Assembly (NCBI GenBank): GCA_047967505.1
Contig: CM106538.1
Length of the DNA stretch: 64,000 nt
From: Dipteris shenzhenensis
Lineage: Eukaryota > Polypodiophyta > Polypodiopsida > Gleicheniales
Strand: one strand, 5' to 3'
Below, one piece after another: positions 60,648 through 64,000 of this stretch. Under the pieces are notes generated by a model. That model made no database searches. It was given only the letters and a program-made list of their open reading frames with translations, and was not told the origin of the DNA. Positions within the stretch are counted from its first letter, which is position 1; each line of letters begins with the position of its first letter. Both the position numbers and the translations under genes were made by a program.

Positions 60648-61334
60648 ATGCCTCCGACAACCCTCTACCTTGATCCCCCCCTTGAAATTCAAGAAATCCC
60701 TTTGACGACTCCACGACACAACATGGTCGGGCACCGTTGTGATGATGGGGATCTTGAACTCGAAGCGGAGGGGAACAATTTCTTTAACAATCGCAACAAT
60801 TGTGGCAACAATAATAACAATCAAGACAGGCGCCCCCTAGGCAAACTCAAACTTCCCAAATATAATGGTAGGGGCGATCCAACCCGATTCCTCCAGCATT
60901 TTGATGTCGCATGCCGAGCGGGTGGAGATCAATCCAATGAAACCAAGGTCGCCTGGTTCCCCATGGCCTTAACTGATGAAGCCTCAGAATGGTACCTAGA
61001 CCTCTTAGGGGAAGAAAGAGTCACATGGGACCTGTTGCAAATTGAATTCAAGAGGTGCTTTCAAACGGAGAGAATACAAGATGATCCCGATCTCCAACTA
61101 AGCAAGCTCGAACAAGGTCACCGAGAAGAACCTCTTGAGGAGTTGGACATTCCCTTCTCACCACAACATGGGAGTCGTCACCAACTTTTACCATCACATT
61201 CGCAAATGCAGATACCTCAGAAGAAATGCCTATTCTGGAGGTTAGAATTGAGGAATTGCCCCACGAGATGCTCCAGCTCGACACACAATTGTAATCAATA
61301 TATCTCTCCAATAACAACGACAACCAGAGCTTGA
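60648..61334 (+). CDS. Gypsy gag (Retrotrans_gag domain) fused to accessory text
   Basis: Open for 228 codons. After an Asn-rich stretch it reads GKLKLPKYNGRGDPTRFLQH, VAWFPMALTDEASEWYLDLL and FKRCFQTERIQDDPDLQLSK, the usual order of a Retrotrans_gag capsid domain (entry LPKYNGRGDP, W-x-x-L core, F-R-C-F). At about residue 163 it continues as PLEELDIPFS, the accessory ORF motif, then shifts out of that frame. No zinc knuckle is present. The start codon is uncertain because homologous text may begin earlier. Confidence 0.75.
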   Translation: MPPTTLYLDPPLEIQEIPLTTPRHNMVGHRCDDGDLELEAEGNNFFNNRNNCGNNNNNQDRRPLGKLKLPKYNGRGDPTRFLQHFDVACRAGGDQSNETKVAWFPMALTDEASEWYLDLLGEERVTWDLLQIEFKRCFQTERIQDDPDLQLSKLEQGHREEPLEELDIPFSPQHGSRHQLLPSHSQMQIPQKKCLFWRLELRNCPTRCSSSTHNCNQYISPITTTTRA

Positions 61335-63400
61335 GGCTACATCGGCACTAGAGCTTGAGGCTACATCAACACCAGAGCTTGAGGCTACATCAGCACTAGC
61401 ACCGCCGCCCACCAACGACATGCGAGTCCATGATCCACAAGGAGAGCTAAGTGCCAGATCAACAATATGACTACTATACCCAAGTGACTGAAATACCATT
61501 GGAACAACCCCTAACAAGTACTACAGAATCATCAGGATGGCCACCAATTGTATCAGCAGTATCTCCAATCCTCATCACCGTCTGTCATTATCCATCATCA
61601 AGCTAGCCAAATGCTCCAAATGTTAGAACTATTCACTAGCTTGGCCAAGGAGAAACATGCACGCGAATTGGAAAGGCAGATAGCAGTAGCAATTGAAGGC
61701 CAATTTCAAGGAATTGCCATAGAGGTTAGGGCACCTCGGGCGCAAATACATGAGAAAGAGATTGAAGAAGTGTGCATGAACCAAGCTCTCCAAGCTCAAG
61801 AGAAGGCAGTGAGGGATGTGACCTCCAACCTCCAACAAAGCCAAATACAGCTGACAGTAGTAGTATAAGCTACGACAATCCTATAGACCTCCTATGACTA
61901 CTTGACCTCTGCACATGCTCAGCAGATGGAGGCACTGGCACAAGCTTGACTCACTCTAATCCACAAAGAGGAAGAGCTCCAAGATTGCTAAGAAAAGCTT
62001 GAAGACATGCAATAGTCTTTGGCAATACGCACATTCATTCAACATTGAAGAGCTTACAAGGGACTGTCAAATCTTAAAGAACCAACTTGCTACCGCTAAA
62101 GAGGCCAACACTTCTCAAGCACAAGTCTTGGACCAATGGTCCAATACCACTGAAGTCATTCCTCAACCAACGCAGGTTACCTTGCAAATGAAAAAGCTTA
62201 AGGAGGCATATACATCCATCTACCATAAATATAAAGAAAAAATGGATGAGATGCAATCCCAAAAGATAGTCATCTCCAAGCTTGAACTCCAATTGCTAAT
62301 GCACAACAATGAGGCAATGGAAGACAACACCAATGAAGTCCCACTACAATGCACAACAGTGGTGTACCAAGAGCTTGTGGTCGCTCTACAAGCGAAAGAT
62401 CACCTCAAAGCACGAGTGCTTATCCAATGGAAGCAACTCCAAATTAGGATCATATCTGCTCATCCAACAATCAAATGGGAATGTTCCATAGGGACCAAAA
62501 CTCTGCGCATAATTTGCCAAGACTTGTCTGAAGATGAGGAAAATATCTTTTGCCTGTCTACATATGCCAAGTTTATAGCACTCAAGATGGATGCTTTCAT
62601 CGCATATGTATGCCTCATGGGTAGTCCTCCCCTCAAGGTTATTGCTGGTTTGTTGCCATTGCTACAAAGTCCATCACTATTATTTGCAAGGCATGACATA
62701 ACTGACATCCCACCCTTGCAACTGATGATCCCATCGCACCAGCAAAAAGAAGTGTCTGAAGATCATAGGGCCTATCTCACATCCAACTTCCCATATCTAA
62801 CCACTCTCTATGCCAACCTCATAACCTCACTTACCCTTGCTGCTAGCACCCTCTTAACCTTCCCTGAGCTCTAGCGTAACATCTCATCCCTTCATCGTCT
62901 CTTTGCTCATGCCTCTCACCACTTTCAACTAACCCAACAATCACAAACTTATGAGCCCCTCACACCTAGCTTCTTCCCTTCCCTTGCTAAACTTACCCTC
63001 AAGGATTACCAAGCTACTCAAACCATTTGCCCAGTTCTTCCCCCCCCCCCCCTCTGATTCCCCTTCAACAACTAACACTCTTTCATATTTCTCCCCCATG
63101 TCCCTAGATTCTCTCCTTGCCTCGTCATCACCTCCGACACTACTTGTACTGCCATCAGAAGAAAATGATCTAGTATTTGATTTTGAATATTAGGATTTAA
63201 AAAATCCAATTTGCACTCCCATGCCAAATTCCAATGATGGGTATGATTTTGATGTGATACCACTTCCCAATAACCCCATCAAGGATTTTTGGAGCAAATA
63301 TCCTCATATGAAAACTCGAGGTGGATGGACCCTAGACAACTTCCCTACCAACCTTCGTTAGCATCAAGTTAGTGAAGATTGGGTAAGCAAGTTGGATCCC
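61335..63400 (+). pseudogene. Accessory coiled-coil ORF, second copy
   Basis: 61548-61868 reads LFTSLAKEKHARELERQIAV and MNQALQAQEKAVRDVTSNL. 61999-62874 (291 codons) reads EELTRDCQILKNQLATAKEA followed by Lys/Glu-rich coiled-coil-like text. Later frames (62951-63193) are Pro/Ser/Leu-rich. It matches the minus-strand region 26517-28495 up to where that copy is cut off. Stops separate the blocks. Function unknown. Confidence 0.6.
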
Positions 63401-64000
63401 CAACTTGATTAGCGCCGCGTCCCAAGCTCTTTGATGTAATCTTCTTGAAAGAGTACTTGTGTGCACCTCCATGTCTCAGAACCCATCCCAAGTTCTATGC
63501 AGTTCCATGACGTCACAAATGGGAAGCCAACATACACACTTTGGGTGGAGATCACACCATTAATTGGCCAATGATAGAGCCATACTCTGGTGTAGAATGG
63601 AATATCCAAGGCACACTGATCTGAGCACTTTAACAGCATGAGCAAATAATGCGTGGCAACATTGACCGCATCCTTTGCCAAAGTGCTATCTTCTACAAAA
63701 CAATAAAATACATTTTGGAGGTCCCCAGCCACATTGACCTCCATTTGCCTCCACTCAGTTTTAATCCCAATGAACAGATCAATGCTCAGATTACAAGCCG
63801 ACTCTATTAAAGAGTCATCTTCTTAGAAGCACGCCACATATCTCTGCTCAAACAAATGGTGGATACTGGCTACCTAGAAATAGAGCAAAAATTGTATGGT
63901 ACTAAGGCTTTATAGCAGGATCGGCTAGCACGACACAAGTTCCACAGCCACTAGATTACACGCATGGCATCCCAACTCCGTGATCGCAATAAGCCATAAC
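63401..64000 (+). other. Decayed continuation of the gypsy relic
   Basis: Plus-strand frames with many stops continue the accessory-type composition. The minus-strand open frame 63409-63744 has no motif and is probably a shadow. Confidence 0.35.

Larger units (their letters stand above)
60648..64000 (+). mobile_element. Plus-strand gypsy relic: gag joined to accessory ORF, pol missing
   Basis: Gag at 60648-61130 is followed within a few codons by text matching the accessory ORF that lies after integrase in the element at 26517-32330. Protease, RT, RNase H and integrase are absent between them. The relic continues to the window end. Either a deletion or a non-autonomous derivative explains the join. 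Confidence 0.7.

Noticed and set aside
1-64000. CRISPR array, bacterial operon or phage features
   Set aside because: The direct repeats are few and irregular without uniform spacers, and genes have introns; the DNA is clearly plant nuclear.

Overview
The window is nuclear DNA of a land plant with a large, transposon-rich genome. Evidence is the plant L1-type LINE protein order (DUF4283-like ORF1 with a zinc knuckle, then endonuclease, RT and zf-RVT), Ty3/gypsy and Ty1/copia relics with the plant initiator-Met primer site TGGTATCAGAGC, spliceosomal introns, long CT/GA microsatellites, and one gene whose N-terminus looks like a plastid transit peptide. I cannot name the species. The gypsy and LINE protein style, and a kept ZNFX1-type helicase, would fit a fern, lycophyte or gymnosperm, but that is inference.

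Only two host genes are supported, both on the minus strand. (1) 20120 to about 14440: at least nine exons coding for an SF1 RNA helicase of the ZNFX1 type with NFX1-type zinc fingers. In-phase exons then add the first part of a PARP ADP-ribosyltransferase domain (His and Tyr motifs visible). The last part of the PARP domain was not found. (2) 49287 to 43789: six exons coding for about 619 residues with a Ser/Pro-rich transit-like N-terminus, one membrane segment and a C-terminal coiled coil. I do not recognise this family.

The rest is mostly mobile DNA in layers. 1-10.2 kb: LINE A (minus, 2266-6773, with an internal RT deletion) and LINE B (plus, 7034-10185, 5'-truncated, with a clean target-site duplication). 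11.06-13.19 kb: a small non-autonomous LTR element with 5-bp TSD, nested in a copia relic (13.19-14.25 kb) that abuts the 3' end of the helicase/PARP gene. 20.5-26.5 kb: pieces of several LTR elements (two plus-strand primer sites, a gag relic, two minus-strand LTRs). 26.5-32.3 kb: a decayed gypsy element (minus) with RT, RNase H and integrase, and a long accessory ORF after the integrase. 32.3-37.2 kb: mostly unrecognised, with a GC-rich LTR-like block and a CCHC gag relic. 37.2-41.6 kb: a second gypsy relic (minus) with duplicated LTR-like ends, interrupted by LINE C. 49.5-55.3 kb: nothing recognised except local tandem repeats. 55.3-57.1 kb: an older LINE relic (minus). 57.4-64 kb: a plus-strand gypsy relic whose gag is joined directly to the same accessory ORF seen at 26.5-28.5 kb; it runs off the window.

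The two genes share no visible pathway. The helicase/PARP gene is the main point of interest: ZNFX1-family proteins act in small-RNA silencing and antiviral RNA sensing in other eukaryotes, and a PARP domain in the same polypeptide would add an ADP-ribosylation output.
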